Shown here: positions 46,101 to 56,658 of the stretch, in pieces | Layout: every line of letters begins with the position of its first letter | How positions within the stretch are numbered: the stretch's first letter is position 1 | From: Hymenochaete sp. R1 | Lineage: Eukaryota; Basidiomycota; Agaricomycetes; Hymenochaetales; Hymenochaetaceae | Length of the DNA: 64,000 nucleotides | Direction: 5' to 3' | NCBI GenBank assembly: GCA_019400425.1 | Contig: JAFREE010000095.1 | Coordinates: 1 to 64,000, forward strand | Program-made: the position numbers and the translations under genes | The notes under the pieces: generated by a model | What the model was told of the DNA's origin: nothing | The model's input: only the letters and a program-made list of their open reading frames with translations | Databases searched by the model: none

Positions 46101-47671
46101 AAGTACAGCTTACCGTACGAGTCCAGTATCGCTCCAAATCCTCAGGCTTGTTAAACTTTTCTCCTTCGACGAATTCAAAGGGCGTCCGCCCAACGAGAAT
46201 TTCGAAAAAAGTAACACCCAAAGACCAAATGTCGGACTTCCGCGTATCGTGCATGTTCCCCCGCGCCCGTTCAGGAGAAAGATACTATAGATAAACGTTG
46301 AGAAAGCTCAGCTCATCGGCACTTAAGCTCTATTCTTTCACCTCTGGAGTTCCATACGCCAAGTTACTGAAGAAAGCCCGCTTGGAGCCAAGCTCATACT
46401 CCTCGGCGAACCCAAAATCAACAAATACAGGGACGTGTTTCGCGGTCAACAAAATGTTCGCAGGCCTGAAAAGAACGCGCACAAGCCCCCAATTCCATTC
46501 GGTCAGTCCGAGCAAACCAAGAGAACGCCAACATTTGGCATCCGGATCTGAACTTACTTGATATCGTTGTGCACGATGCCGCGAACATGCAGGAACCGGA
46601 CCGCCGAGAGTAGGCTGCGGAACCACCCACGCGCCTTGTTCTCGGGGACCTCTACGGGGATGAGGTGCGGTAAATAGTCCCTGTGGGATGGATAGATCAG
46701 TGTCAGCGGGACAGGTCAGAGGTGATGCAGATTGGTTGAGCGGTGCGGGTAGATTTGCAATCAACGATTGAGGCAGGGGTCTCGGAGGAAACATCGCCCT
46801 CTGCGAATATTAAGCTTTTCCGCTTTCCGAGCGATATATACATTCTCCGGGAATCGGAGTATGGAGAGATGCGAACGGAATGGGAAAGATAGGGACGTGC
46901 TTTCGGGGAATGTGTCTGTGGTGTTACCTCCGAAGCGGCTGATCCATAGGCAATGCACAGCCCGAAAATGAAAAGATGTCGAGAACACCTGAGTAAAGCT
47001 TGCTCCGAAAGGATGTGATGAGCAATGTGGGGAAGAGTTCGCGCGTCCATTGGACGCGCCGGCTGAGGATGCTTGGATCCTCGTTGTTGGAGGAGCCGGT
47101 CGCGTTTAGTGGAGTCAATCGTCTCCCACCAGACGTAACGCGGGTGCATATCTCCAAAACTCAAAAAAAATCGGGAAGAAGTGTACTCACATTGTGATGA
47201 TAGCAAACGAAGGTGTGATAATAAACGAGTGGAAGGGAATGATGGATGGATGCGCGTCCTGCTTAAGCTTCCGCACGATTTTCATTTCATTCCATCTGGT
47301 GCGTGCATACATCAGTCAACTTCACTGAAACGCAAGTAGAGAGGGGAACTGACAGTGACCGAACGCGCTGCGGAGTCGTGCTCTTCTTCTCTCTGAAGAC
47401 GAGCTTGACTGCTACGCGACGCGACGGATCGTCTTGAGGTTGAGCGCTGGAGCCATCCGACCTGGGCGAGCAAAGCCATACGCAGCCCCAGTTCCCGGCC
47501 CCGATCTAAGTATAAGCACAAACGACGTTAGCATTTACACAGACTTGGAAGATGTTACGAAAGAATATGAACCTCGCGTATGAAGCGATAACGTTGAGCG
47601 AGAGACGCGTCTGAGATGCTGTAGACATTAGAGTCGGAGAGAGACATGGACGAGGGGGCGTTAGAGGGCAT
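43130..47671 (-). CDS. Ser/Thr protein kinase with long disordered C-terminus
   Basis: Eleven exons (47671-47573, 47505-47354, 47295-47191, 46680-46558, 46465-46342, 46284-46114, 46059-45756, 45691-44690, 44630-44499, 44431-44330, 44265-43130) give 1149 residues. The kinase domain occupies about residues 30-320: glycine loop IGAGNWGCVWL, ATP lysine in RRVAVKLVF, catalytic loop GIVHNDIKPANILL, VDFGFAEEY, the activation end GTPEYLSPERARG and SDIWSLGVTFFEIL. The HRD motif is HND, again non-RD. The remaining 800 residues are Ser/Pro/Lys-rich and disordered, with many SP/TP sites and short acidic runs. Intron 3 is 510 nt against 54-92 nt for the others. Subfamily not recognised; the tail suggests a regulated signalling or cell-cycle kinase. 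Confidence 0.85.
47041..47059. repeat. Near-perfect palindrome inside the long kinase intron
   Basis: GCGCGTCCA and TGGACGCGC flank one base, giving 9-bp arms. It lies in the 510-nt intron (46681-47190) and could be a protein-binding site or cruciform. Confidence 0.45.
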
Positions 47672-48945
47672 GACGGGGAAGTGGGCGGGTTGCGCGTTGT
47701 CGTTGGCGAGGACGTCGATAGACACGCTCGCCGTGAACGTCGAGGACGGCGACGGGGGTTGATGAGGGTGGGGGGATGGTTGAAGGAGACCAACGAAGGA
47801 CCGACGGAGGATGTAAAAAGAAAATACAAGTGTCTGCCTCGTGTCCCCGTGGGAAAATCTTCGCTTAGAGGTCGACTTCCCCCGCTTTTCAGCGCTCCGA
47901 CAGTTCTCCCCCCTTTAAATTTCCTTTCTCGCAGAGATCAAAGTGCTTGTTTCACAGCTTTTTTGTGTTCTCAAGCTGTCGTCGAGGTCGCCGTGTGGAT
48001 GATGCGAGTGGTGGAGGGGAGCTGAGGGACGGGTGTTGCAGAGGAGGAGGGACTCGCGGACGCGTCGCTTTGGTTCCGTCTCCATCTAACCCAACCTAAC
48101 TATGATAAGATTTACATGCACGCAGACTCAGATCTACCCTCAAAGAAGACAAGCCTCGTGTTGATGCGATCGTGTATACTTGACCTTGACGTTGGGATAC
48201 GACTCGAACCAATTGCATCCCCCAAAATATGGTGTGGGTTTTTTGTTACTCGAGACGATGACAAGTAGATACTGGTAGAGAGGTTCACATGCAATAATAT
48301 CGACCCAACCATGCTGTATCCAAGATTAATATTTATTTTACTACTCGCGTTATGAACGTTCATGCGTCGTTCATTCCGAGCTCAACCAACTGACCCGGAG
48401 AGTTTTTCAACTTCAAGTCATGTGAGCGTTCACCACCCTTTTCGGGAAGGTCGGCCATCATGATTCGGCCATACCCACCCACCCGCCAATGGCATTAATA
48501 TTACAAAATCAATGCACGGACTTGACAGCAAACATACGCTCAAACAATATTAATACAGCAACTTTCGAAAGGTGCCATAGTAACAGAAGAAGTGACCCAA
48601 GAAGATACTCAACTTACACCCCAGGTCGTCCCGAAAACTTCTACTGTATAGTTGAGTAGAAGCGACTCAGACGTCTACACCGCGTTGCAAGAATTTTGTA
48701 TTCTTTCAGCAATGGGCACCTCTCCAACAATCGTCCAACTCCCAACGCCTATTTTGAGTACCACTCGACTCTTTCCCCCGCTCGTTCACTGCGACATCAG
48801 TATTCAGTCAAGTCATGAATCATATTAGTGTAGCAAATACATAAATGGGCTAGGAAGGCATGGGATCAACGAAGAATGCCCTGCAGCTCCCGAATCCGAT
48901 TCCTCCAAACGCAAACCAACACGTAACAATGATTAATTTGAGTGG
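47672..48945. other. Intergenic, no gene seen
   Basis: This is the promoter side of the Ser/Thr kinase and the 3' flank of the coiled-coil gene at 48946. Both flank genes lie on the minus strand. No frame of note; AT-rich from 48100 to 48700. Confidence 0.5.
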
Positions 48946-50534
48946 TCACGTCCCTTTTTTCGCTTTCTTCGTAGGCGGGTGGCTCTGTGATTTCGCTTTC
49001 CGTTTCCGAGTGCGCTTTGGTGCGGACCCGGAGCCGTTCGATTGAGGCACTTTTTGTCCCTTTTCTCTTTTGCTTTGGAAAACCGACGCAATAGCATCTT
49101 CGAGTGCCTTGTTGAACCCGATTTTTTCGAGTATTGTGCACACAGGTCGAAGAATACCACTCTGGTAAAGCCCATGTACTAAAGTAGATACGATGGGTGG
49201 CATAAGGTCTTTCTGTTGAATAGTGTCCCTTACCAACTGACCCTTCACCTAGCATTTTGAATAAGACACGATGCTTGACAAATTTCCTCCAACTCACAGG
49301 TCTTTTGATCCTCCTGGCCACATTATCCGAGACTTGGCCTTTCATGGTTGTGCAGTTATACGTCCCATAGTATCGCCAAAGACCGTCTTTGAGAGCGCAG
49401 AACAGCTCAAATGTGCCAGCAATTGCTATGGGCGAAGTCGTTGCCCATTGATATCCCTTTTGAGATGGGTTCGGGAATACGTTCCATTGCGGGTTGACAA
49501 CGAACGCATGTCCATTCGAACAAAACTCAGGTTCTTGATTTTGAAACATGAACTGATTGGTCCTCAGCCTTGAAACTTGTCAATCTCCACGCTGTAAAAA
49601 GATCTCACACGACTTACCCGAGTTTCGTGACTTCTTTCTTCACAGAACCGTCGAACAGTCAGACAATGTAGAATAACACCGCGTACAGAATTTAGAAAGT
49701 CTAACCGAGTAGAAGTGATCCAGTTGGTCCTTTGTCATGCGTAGGCCATTACTTTCCATCGGCACGACTCCGGGAAGTTTGCTTTCATCATCTACTAAGA
49801 TCGGTAATTTTTCTATAATTTCAAAAGGCTGTAAAGTAAATGCGTGAGATATCTCTTGATCATATAATAGAACAAAATACATACGTCCGTATCTTCCAGC
49901 TGTCGCTCCAGTTCCCTAAGCCGGCTCCGGACATTTTCCAATTCTTTCTGCGCGTTTGCCACTTTCTCTTCATATTCCACTGCTTGCTTTCCGCGATTAT
50001 TCGACTCGTCAGATGAGGACGGCCTTCATTATCGTTACTAGAAAAACGAACCTCTTTATACTTTGTCTTCTGAGACCTTCTTTTCTCTTTATCCGCAGCG
50101 AGAGCCTCCTTTAGCGACGCGATTTCCGCAGTCGTAGAAGCTTTGAGCTCGTTATGTTCCGTAGTTAACCTTCCAAGTGCTTCCGAGTTCGAGTCGCATA
50201 GTTTCCGGATGTTCGCATTATCAGCTTCGACCTCCTCCTTCCTCAATTTCATCGATGCTAAATGGTCTTCAGCGCCCGGTTCTATCTGAGATAAACAGAG
50301 TTTGAGCTGGCCGAGCTTATTGCATAACTTCGTTAGAACGCGTACCTTCATCTTCTGAGACCGTATTTCCGCATTTAACGCCCGCTTCTCGGCGTAGTCG
50401 GCGCGTGACTCTGCCTCCTCCAACAGTCTTTTCAGTCGTTGAAACTCCTGATCGACTGTTCGCACGACATCACTCGCGAAGTCAGGCGCATTGTTCGCCG
50501 GCGCTGTCGAAGCACGAGCACTGATACTGGACAT
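48946..50534 (-). CDS. Coiled-coil protein with DUF6697-like C-terminal domain (family member B)
   Basis: Seven exons (50534-50346, 50285-50052, 50004-49885, 49828-49706, 49637-49618, 49568-49234, 49178-48946) give 417 residues. The N-terminal coil (EFQRLKRLLEEAESRADYAE) resembles that of the gene at 40533. A second coil (KVANAQKELENVRSRLRELE) is followed by a folded domain with GHAFVVNPQWNVFPNP, GTFELFCALKDGLWRYYGTY and VVHGLYQSGILRPV...LEKIGFNKALE. The tail is strongly basic (KRTRKRKAKS, TKKAKKGT), a likely nuclear signal. The WRYYGTY and GLYQSG blocks align with RYRGRF and ALYKHG of member A. The first intron (60 nt) is stop-free and a multiple of three. The DUF6697 label is from memory and tentative. 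Confidence 0.65.
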
Positions 50535-51152
50535 GGTGAGAAGGAAAGAGGGGAAGAGACGGTGTCGGGAGACTAAATGTTGCCATGATCGGCGTCGATT
50601 CGGTTAACGATAAGGATAAAGCTTAAGCTACACTATAGTATACGGTAATCGGAGTGCCTTTGGGCGCAACACAGCTGGAAGAGCAGAATCATATCGATTC
50701 CTACTATGATTGTTTCTTCCTTCGTTTGACTGAATCTTTTCGTTGAGTTCACGAATAAAGACTTGTATTGTCTTCAGTCTTGTTGAATATTCGATAAAGT
50801 AATATTCTCCCAATAAAAACAAGTCGAGACTTTTCGCGGAAGGACAAGTCAGCTTCTCCAAGGATATTTCTCCCTCATTCATCGTCAACATCGTTGTCTC
50901 GTGGAGGTTGAAAGACAAGAACACAACCGAAATGCGAGACGAGAAGTGGACGGGTTTTTGTGGAAGCCACGTGAGCGTTCAGCGATTCCGTCGGTCGATC
51001 GATTCGACGCGTTCAACACTCGCCTCGCCCGAAATGCTTGCCTCGGCTTCCATGCCTTCGACCACAACCACCACCAACCCCGTCTCGCAGAGTATCCATC
51101 AGCTTTAACTTTCTTACTTGGAAATATCAATCGACTTTGACCAACTCTCGAT
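50535..51152. other. Divergent promoter region
   Basis: This 618-bp shared upstream region lies between coiled-coil member B (-) and the CK1-like gene (+). Short frames here have no motifs. Confidence 0.5.
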
Positions 51153-53226
51153 ATGGGCGGACATGACGATCGATTACGGGTGCCGGCACGCATAGGAAAC
51201 TGGATACTGGAGCAGAATCTCGGGGCTGGCTATTCCGGCAAGTCCAACTTCCTTCGAGGTATTTTGCAGAGTTACGTTACTCAATGAACTATAGGATCTA
51301 TTTGGAAAGCTACAAACCCATTTACCGGCCAGACAGCAGCCGTCAAAGTTCAAGATGTGGCTCATGAGTGTCCCACGAACCGTTACGAACGCAATTTCTA
51401 CCCATCGCTACAGGGAGGAAAAGGCATGCCTACTTTATGGGCGGCGGGCATTCAACAGGACTACGATTATCTTGGTACGTATGTCTTCCGTACGAAACTC
51501 GACTTTACATTAACTTCTCGTACAGTTATCGACCTCCTTGGGTACTGTTTTTATTGTTACAAATCTTCTCTATTCTCACAGAAAGTAACAGTCCTTCACT
51601 CGACGCCCTATACCGGAAGAATGGAAAGAAAATGGACCTGAGGAGTACCATCTGTATAGCAATGCAACTCGTGCGTGTCTTCATTTGAGATCGAACGCCT
51701 ACCGATTTCTGAGGCGTTATTCAGATCGAGCGACTAGAATTCATGCACTCACGGGGGATCTTACATCGCGACATCCAACTTGGAAACTGTACTGTAGGAC
51801 TGGACCGGAATAGTCATGTTATATACATGATTGACTTCGGCTTTTCCAAACGTTACATCGATCCTCGCACTCGAAAACATATTCCTGATAGCAGAGCAAA
51901 ACGCGACTTTATCGGAAATTACTGGTTTTCGTCCGTCAATGTGCATTGCAGAGGACGAGGTGAGCGACAACAACATCTGTGCTTTCGAAATGAATAACTC
52001 ATTGGAATCGTAGTACCATCTAGGAGAGACGACATGGAAGCACTTGCCCTTATGCTCATCCATCTTCAGACGGATGGTGGCCTTCCATGGACTCGAAACG
52101 GCGTGCCCAAAAATGATGAGCAGCACGACGTTATCATACGCAAAAAACTCCGCGCATCCCCTGAGGATTTATGTCGTGGCTTACCACCCGTGTTCGAGGA
52201 GTTCTTGAGAGATTGTCGAAGGTTGTCATTCTATGAGCAACCGGACTACAAGTGGTGGCGGTCCCGATTCGGTGAGCTCGCTCAGGAACTTGGGTATATC
52301 GAGTCGAATGGCAGTATAAATGACAACTTTATATGGCCACCGAGGCCTGAAGAGGTATGAACATTTTTTTCTCAATTATCATCATACTTCATTCAACGAG
52401 ATCTTCGCAGGCACCACCCCCTTACACTGCTTACTCCACGCACAAACATATCGAGAATGGTTCTGGATCCAGAGGCGTTGTCATGGACGATCTCGTGCAA
52501 GAGATCATGAAAATGAAGCTGGAAGGCGAAGTGGTGACCTACGACGGGAAGCTCAGGACCCTCACTGAAGTCGAACGGATGAAGAAAGCAGCAGAAAGAC
52601 AACGAGTCAAACGGTCTGGAGCTAAGCGAGCCGGGGAGAAGGACGTCGTGGGGGCGAAAGAGGTTATCGAGATCTCGGACTCGTCAGACGAGGAAGACGC
52701 GTCGAGGATGACTTCGAGGCGGACGGCCGCACAGGGCAACGCGGACCGTTGGGCCAAACAGAACGCGATGCGAGAGTTGGCCAAAGACGCACGCAACGCG
52801 AGCTCCACTGAAGACCTCGCAGACCTTGTACGCTCATTCTTGGATACGATGGTCGGCTGGCGAAGCAAAGTGATCACCTTGGATGCGTTCGATTTCCTCG
52901 AGTCGTTGGCAAAACAGCTTGAGAATCCGGTTTTGCTGGAACATGGTCGGAGGAACAAGGGGAAATCTCCAGCATCTTCGGAGCCGGAGTCAGGTCGATC
53001 GCAGGGTAGTCGGACGCGAAAGACGGTCTTGAAATCGTCACAACGGCTTGAAACGGTGAAAGATATCTCTCTGAGGCTTCAAAATTCCCCTAAGCTATCC
53101 AACGCAGAGTTAGCAAAGATCCTCACAGATTATTGCACTGCCGTGCGGAACACGACAGGAAAGACTTTGACGAAGGATGGGCTGACATTCCTTGACAATC
53201 TGGAGTCGAGATTGAGGGCTTCATGA
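51153..53226 (+). CDS. Casein kinase 1-like protein with altered catalytic loop
   Basis: Seven exons (51153-51237, 51295-51474, 51526-51541, 51586-51670, 51725-51959, 52014-52354, 52411-53226) give 585 residues. Intron 1 has a GC donor (G|GCAAGT). The CK1-type domain covers about residues 10-305: NWILEQNLGAGYSGSIWKAT, ATP lysine in AAVKVQDV, VIDLLGSNSPSLDALY, catalytic loop ILHRDIQLGNC, MIDFGFSKRY, then SRRDDMEALALMLIHL and GGLPW. The lysine of the canonical HRDIKPEN loop is Gln, which may impair catalysis; the DFG and ATP lysine remain. A 270-residue C-terminal extension is acidic then basic (EVIEISDSSDEEDAS) with two related helical segments (ADLVRSFLDTMVGWRSKV and AKILTDYCTAVRNTTGK). Its partner or substrate is unknown. 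Confidence 0.85.
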
Positions 53227-53492
53227 TGAGCGAATGCAAGATGTATACTTGTACCACATTTCTTGTTTGATTAAAGACCGCATCATCCTAAAACACGGAC
53301 GTTCGGGATATTAGAAAAAAATGTTATGTACGTTAGTTGTTGCATCGCTCTTCCTGTATCTGCTTATTTCCACTTGCTGTCTTTGTGCTATCAGATTGAA
53401 ATAGATGTCCATCACATCATTCACGAGTTATAAACGTGCGCATATGGAAATATCATGTAAGAGAATATGGTATAAAGGATTGTACGGCGAAG

Positions 53493-54914
53493 CTAGTGTT
53501 TCTCTGTAAACTCAGCTTTGTACCACTATAAAAGACCCGTGTTAGTAATTACAGGCAAGGAGGACATTCTACAACTCACATCGCACATCCGCTTAACCCC
53601 TTCTACGACGCTGACATCAGGTTCGTAACCCAAGACTAGCCGTGCCTTTTCGATATTATGCCATCGTGTTGCACAGCTGAACATCACCCTGAAACGCGTG
53701 AACGCTGGTTCCTTCCCGATTACCCAACCCCACGCCTCGGCCAGACCTGCAAGAACACCCGCAAGAGCCTTTGGCAAAATAGTCCTTCGCCGTTCTAAGG
53801 GATCGCCCATCTCGTGCCATACGGCCCGCATGAAATCCCAGAAGTATACGGGCTCGCCATTAGTGATGAAAAATACTTGCCCGTCAACGCGTAAAGGATC
53901 CTCGCCAGTACGGTCCATAGTTCCCTCGCTCAATTGGTCGAAGCGAGTTCGGACGACGGGCCGTGGTTCGTACTCCGGACTCTTTTCAAAGGCCTCTTCC
54001 AAATCAGCTGCGTTGAGAGGAGGTTCGACAGCTGGACCAATTATCCTCGCTTTGGATGTAGGCAAACGGCGAGTCCCGGTGGAAAGGTCAATGGTTCGTA
54101 AAGGCTGTTGCACTGCTTCTTCGAGGTCTTCACGAGGACTTGAAAGGCGGTCAGCGGCAAGGAGGTGAGCCTTTGCAACGTTCCCGACGTATGTCCAATC
54201 AAACAAATTGGTGTTGTCTCCGATCTGGAAGTGCGTCTGTTTATTATTGAAAACCTGCATCAAGCCGTGCATGACCTGTCGATCTCCTGGCCTAAGTAGA
54301 AAATCAGAAATTATAGCAAACAAAAGCCTCATGAACGACTGACCCGAAGATACCGGCAGGCCGTAGTGCTACGGTCAGGAGGCCATCTTTCCCGTTCGCT
54401 TGAAGAACGATCTCCTCGGCCTTTGATTTTGATTCGTTGTAAGCATCCATAGGATTTGCAGGGTATGGAAGGCGTTCGTCCACGTCAATAATGTCTTCGC
54501 CATTGAAAACAACGCCCGCACTACTAGTGAAAACAAGCTTCTTGATGCCTAAGGACGTAGCAGCTGCAATGACATTTTTTGTCCCTTCTACATTGACCTT
54601 CCAGTAAATTGCAGGGTCGAGTCCATGAGGTGGTGATGCAGTATGAATGATGCAAGTCGCACCACTCTTATAAAGTCGTTATTGGGAGCAATGCAGTTGG
54701 ACATGTGAGCTACACTCACCTTTCTGAAAGCATCTTCCACTTGACTTTGTACTGAAATATCGCAGGAATAAAAGGGAACGTCGTGATATCTCTGGACAAT
54801 GTCCAGGACTGACACGACGTCGCCTCTCTTCACGAAAGCCTCGACAATATGCCGACCAAGGAACCCATTCCCTCCGATAACAATGTAACTATCTTTTTGT
54901 ATTGTTACAGACAT
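53493..54914 (-). CDS. ERG26: Sterol-4-alpha-carboxylate 3-dehydrogenase (decarboxylating)
   Basis: Four exons (54914-54720, 54666-54344, 54291-53580, 53525-53493) give 420 residues. This 3-beta-HSD family SDR removes the C4 carboxyl and oxidises the 3-hydroxyl during C4 demethylation in ergosterol synthesis at the ER, with ERG25 and ERG27. It has the N-terminal NAD(P) motif IVIGGNGFLGRH, the catalytic Tyr-Lys pair in DAYNESKSKAE, and family blocks FDWTYVGNVAKAHLLA and FFITNGEPVYFWDFMRA. A hydrophobic segment near residue 340 (ALAGVLAGLAEAWGWVIG) may anchor it to the membrane. It is slightly longer than yeast Erg26. It is head-to-head with Borealin across 273 bp. Confidence 0.92.
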
Positions 54915-55187
54915 ATTTTCGCTTTTATTCGTCGTTGGAGGTCGAGGTCGAGGTCGGAGGAGGTACTCAAGATGAGCGCGGGTGGGGAAACAGTCTTTGC
55001 CAAAGTGTTCCGTCGTTCCTGGCAGCCAAGTCGGACAACTTTTGGGTTACCAAATTTGGAGGTAGTGTCGATCATTCTTCACGTGACCGCGACTTCGTTG
55101 TGGTCCACCGCTACCGGACGCGCCGCCTCTCTCTTTCCCCGACACCTTCACTAGCGACAATCGGGAAAAAACAGCAAAACACAAGCA

Positions 55188-56450
55188 ATGGAAACGCCGC
55201 TGAGAGTCCAGAGACATACGAAAGGCCGATATTCGGAGGAAGAAAAAAGGCAACTGATAGCTAACTTGGACTTGGAGGGTAAGCTCTATGTCCCTCGTCC
55301 TTTTCCAGCTCAACTGCTTAGTGCTTGGCCATAGTGGAACATCGCATTCAAGCAATCGAAGAGAGTCTCGCTCAGGTTCTCGAAAACTTTAAGAATCACC
55401 ATGAGGGCCAGGTTCTTAGGATACCCAAAGTCGTCCGATCCATTACAATGGCGGAATTTGCGGACAAATACGACGGTGATATCAACGCGGCACTAAGGGG
55501 ATTGCAGAGGGCAAGGCAGGGAGGGGAACCAACGCTCGATGCTGGCCTTAAAAAACGCAAGTGGAAAGACGTTGATGATGTACCGGGTTTTGAAGATGCA
55601 GAGTCATCTCGAGCATCCAAAGCTGGTGAGTGGCTAATCCATGTCTCAGGTTCACGTTCCTCACTCTCCTGGTTGCAGCCCGGACAGTCTCGCCCGTAAA
55701 AATGAGTGCGGCTAAGGCCATAAAGGCGCGTCTCAACAAAACGCCTTCAACGGTATGGCCTTTCATAAGATCATGAATTCTTCATCTCATATTTCTTTCA
55801 AGAATCGCACAGCGCGGCGCTTCGCTGGATCCCAGTCTCATGCGTTGTCACCAACCAAATCGTCGAAGACTCTTAGTCGGTTTATGACACCTACGAAAGC
55901 CTCTGTTTCACACCAACGAATCCCGTCGACAAAGGACTTCAACCCCCTCCTTCCAAAAACCCCTGCTTATCCTCGCTTACCTCGCAAGAACGAGAGGTTA
56001 TTGAGCATCAACGGGAGTCCTCTCGCGTTTCCGTCGCAGCGTCTCCACGAAGGCGTTCCTGATACTATTGATGAAGATGGTGGTTCACCTGAGCGGCCGA
56101 AACCAATCCCGGGTCTAAAACGACAGCAAAGCATAGTCATCCGGAAGGACGCGTCGCATATGGGTGCAGATGATACAAACACGCGATCACGTTCACCTTC
56201 TCGAGCAGCTCATTCAAGCTCTGGATCGTCTTCATCGTTGCAGTCTGTGGAGCCTGCACCATCATCAAAACTTTCTGCATTGATAAGGGTACCTACGAAG
56301 GATGGCTTGATCCTAGAATTTGATCCGCTGTTGACGACTCCGGAGGAGCTCGAGTCACTGGAAGGCATTACCGAGAGTGCAAAAAAGAAGGCACGCGAGG
56401 ATATGACCTTACTAGTCCAGGCAGCCCTTGCAAGATGGAAAATACGATGA
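55188..56450 (+). CDS. Borealin/Nbl1, chromosomal passenger complex subunit
   Basis: Four exons (55188-55278, 55335-55625, 55679-55752, 55803-56450) give 367 residues. The N-terminus matches the Nbl1/Borealin N-terminal domain: SEEEKRQLIANLDLEVEHR, then the helix with LAQVLENFKNHHEGQVLRIP, which in other species forms a triple-helix bundle with INCENP and survivin. A nearby MAEFADKYDGD block follows. The rest is Ser/Pro/Lys-rich with many SP/TP sites (SPTKSSKTL, FMTPTKAS) typical of a mitotic phosphoprotein, then a short folded C-terminal segment (GLILEFDPLLTTPEEL) with KKKAREDM. Role, inferred from family: targeting Aurora B to centromeres and the spindle midzone. A GTATGG donor is used for the third intron. 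Confidence 0.85.
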
Positions 56451-56658
56451 TTCGTTCGTTCATTTTTTTTTCTTCGCCTCCAACGGACTTCTTTAAGGAA
56501 CCACTGGAACCACCTTCGCTCTCCTCTTGCTTTCATTCTTTATTCGCATCATCAGGCTCGCAGTGTATATTAAGTTGCAAGTCAATGTATCAACCAGCTA
56601 GACACGCCCATTATCCTGTCGTAGAATAATCACATCCACCCATTTCCTGATATAACGT

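Noticed and set aside
47005..47070. C/D-box snoRNA-like motifs (GTGATGA ... CTGA, plus strand) in the kinase intron
   Set aside because: Opposite strand to the host gene, no terminal stem, and no second box pair that I can see; the motifs are short enough to be chance.
46703..47206. Minus-strand 167-codon frame over the long kinase intron
   Set aside because: Skipping it joins two conserved kinase segments perfectly, and the frame has no kinase or other motif, so it is intronic.
48190..48230. tRNA-like GGTTCGAGTC T-loop on the minus strand
   Set aside because: The flanking bases do not form a T stem, acceptor or D arm.
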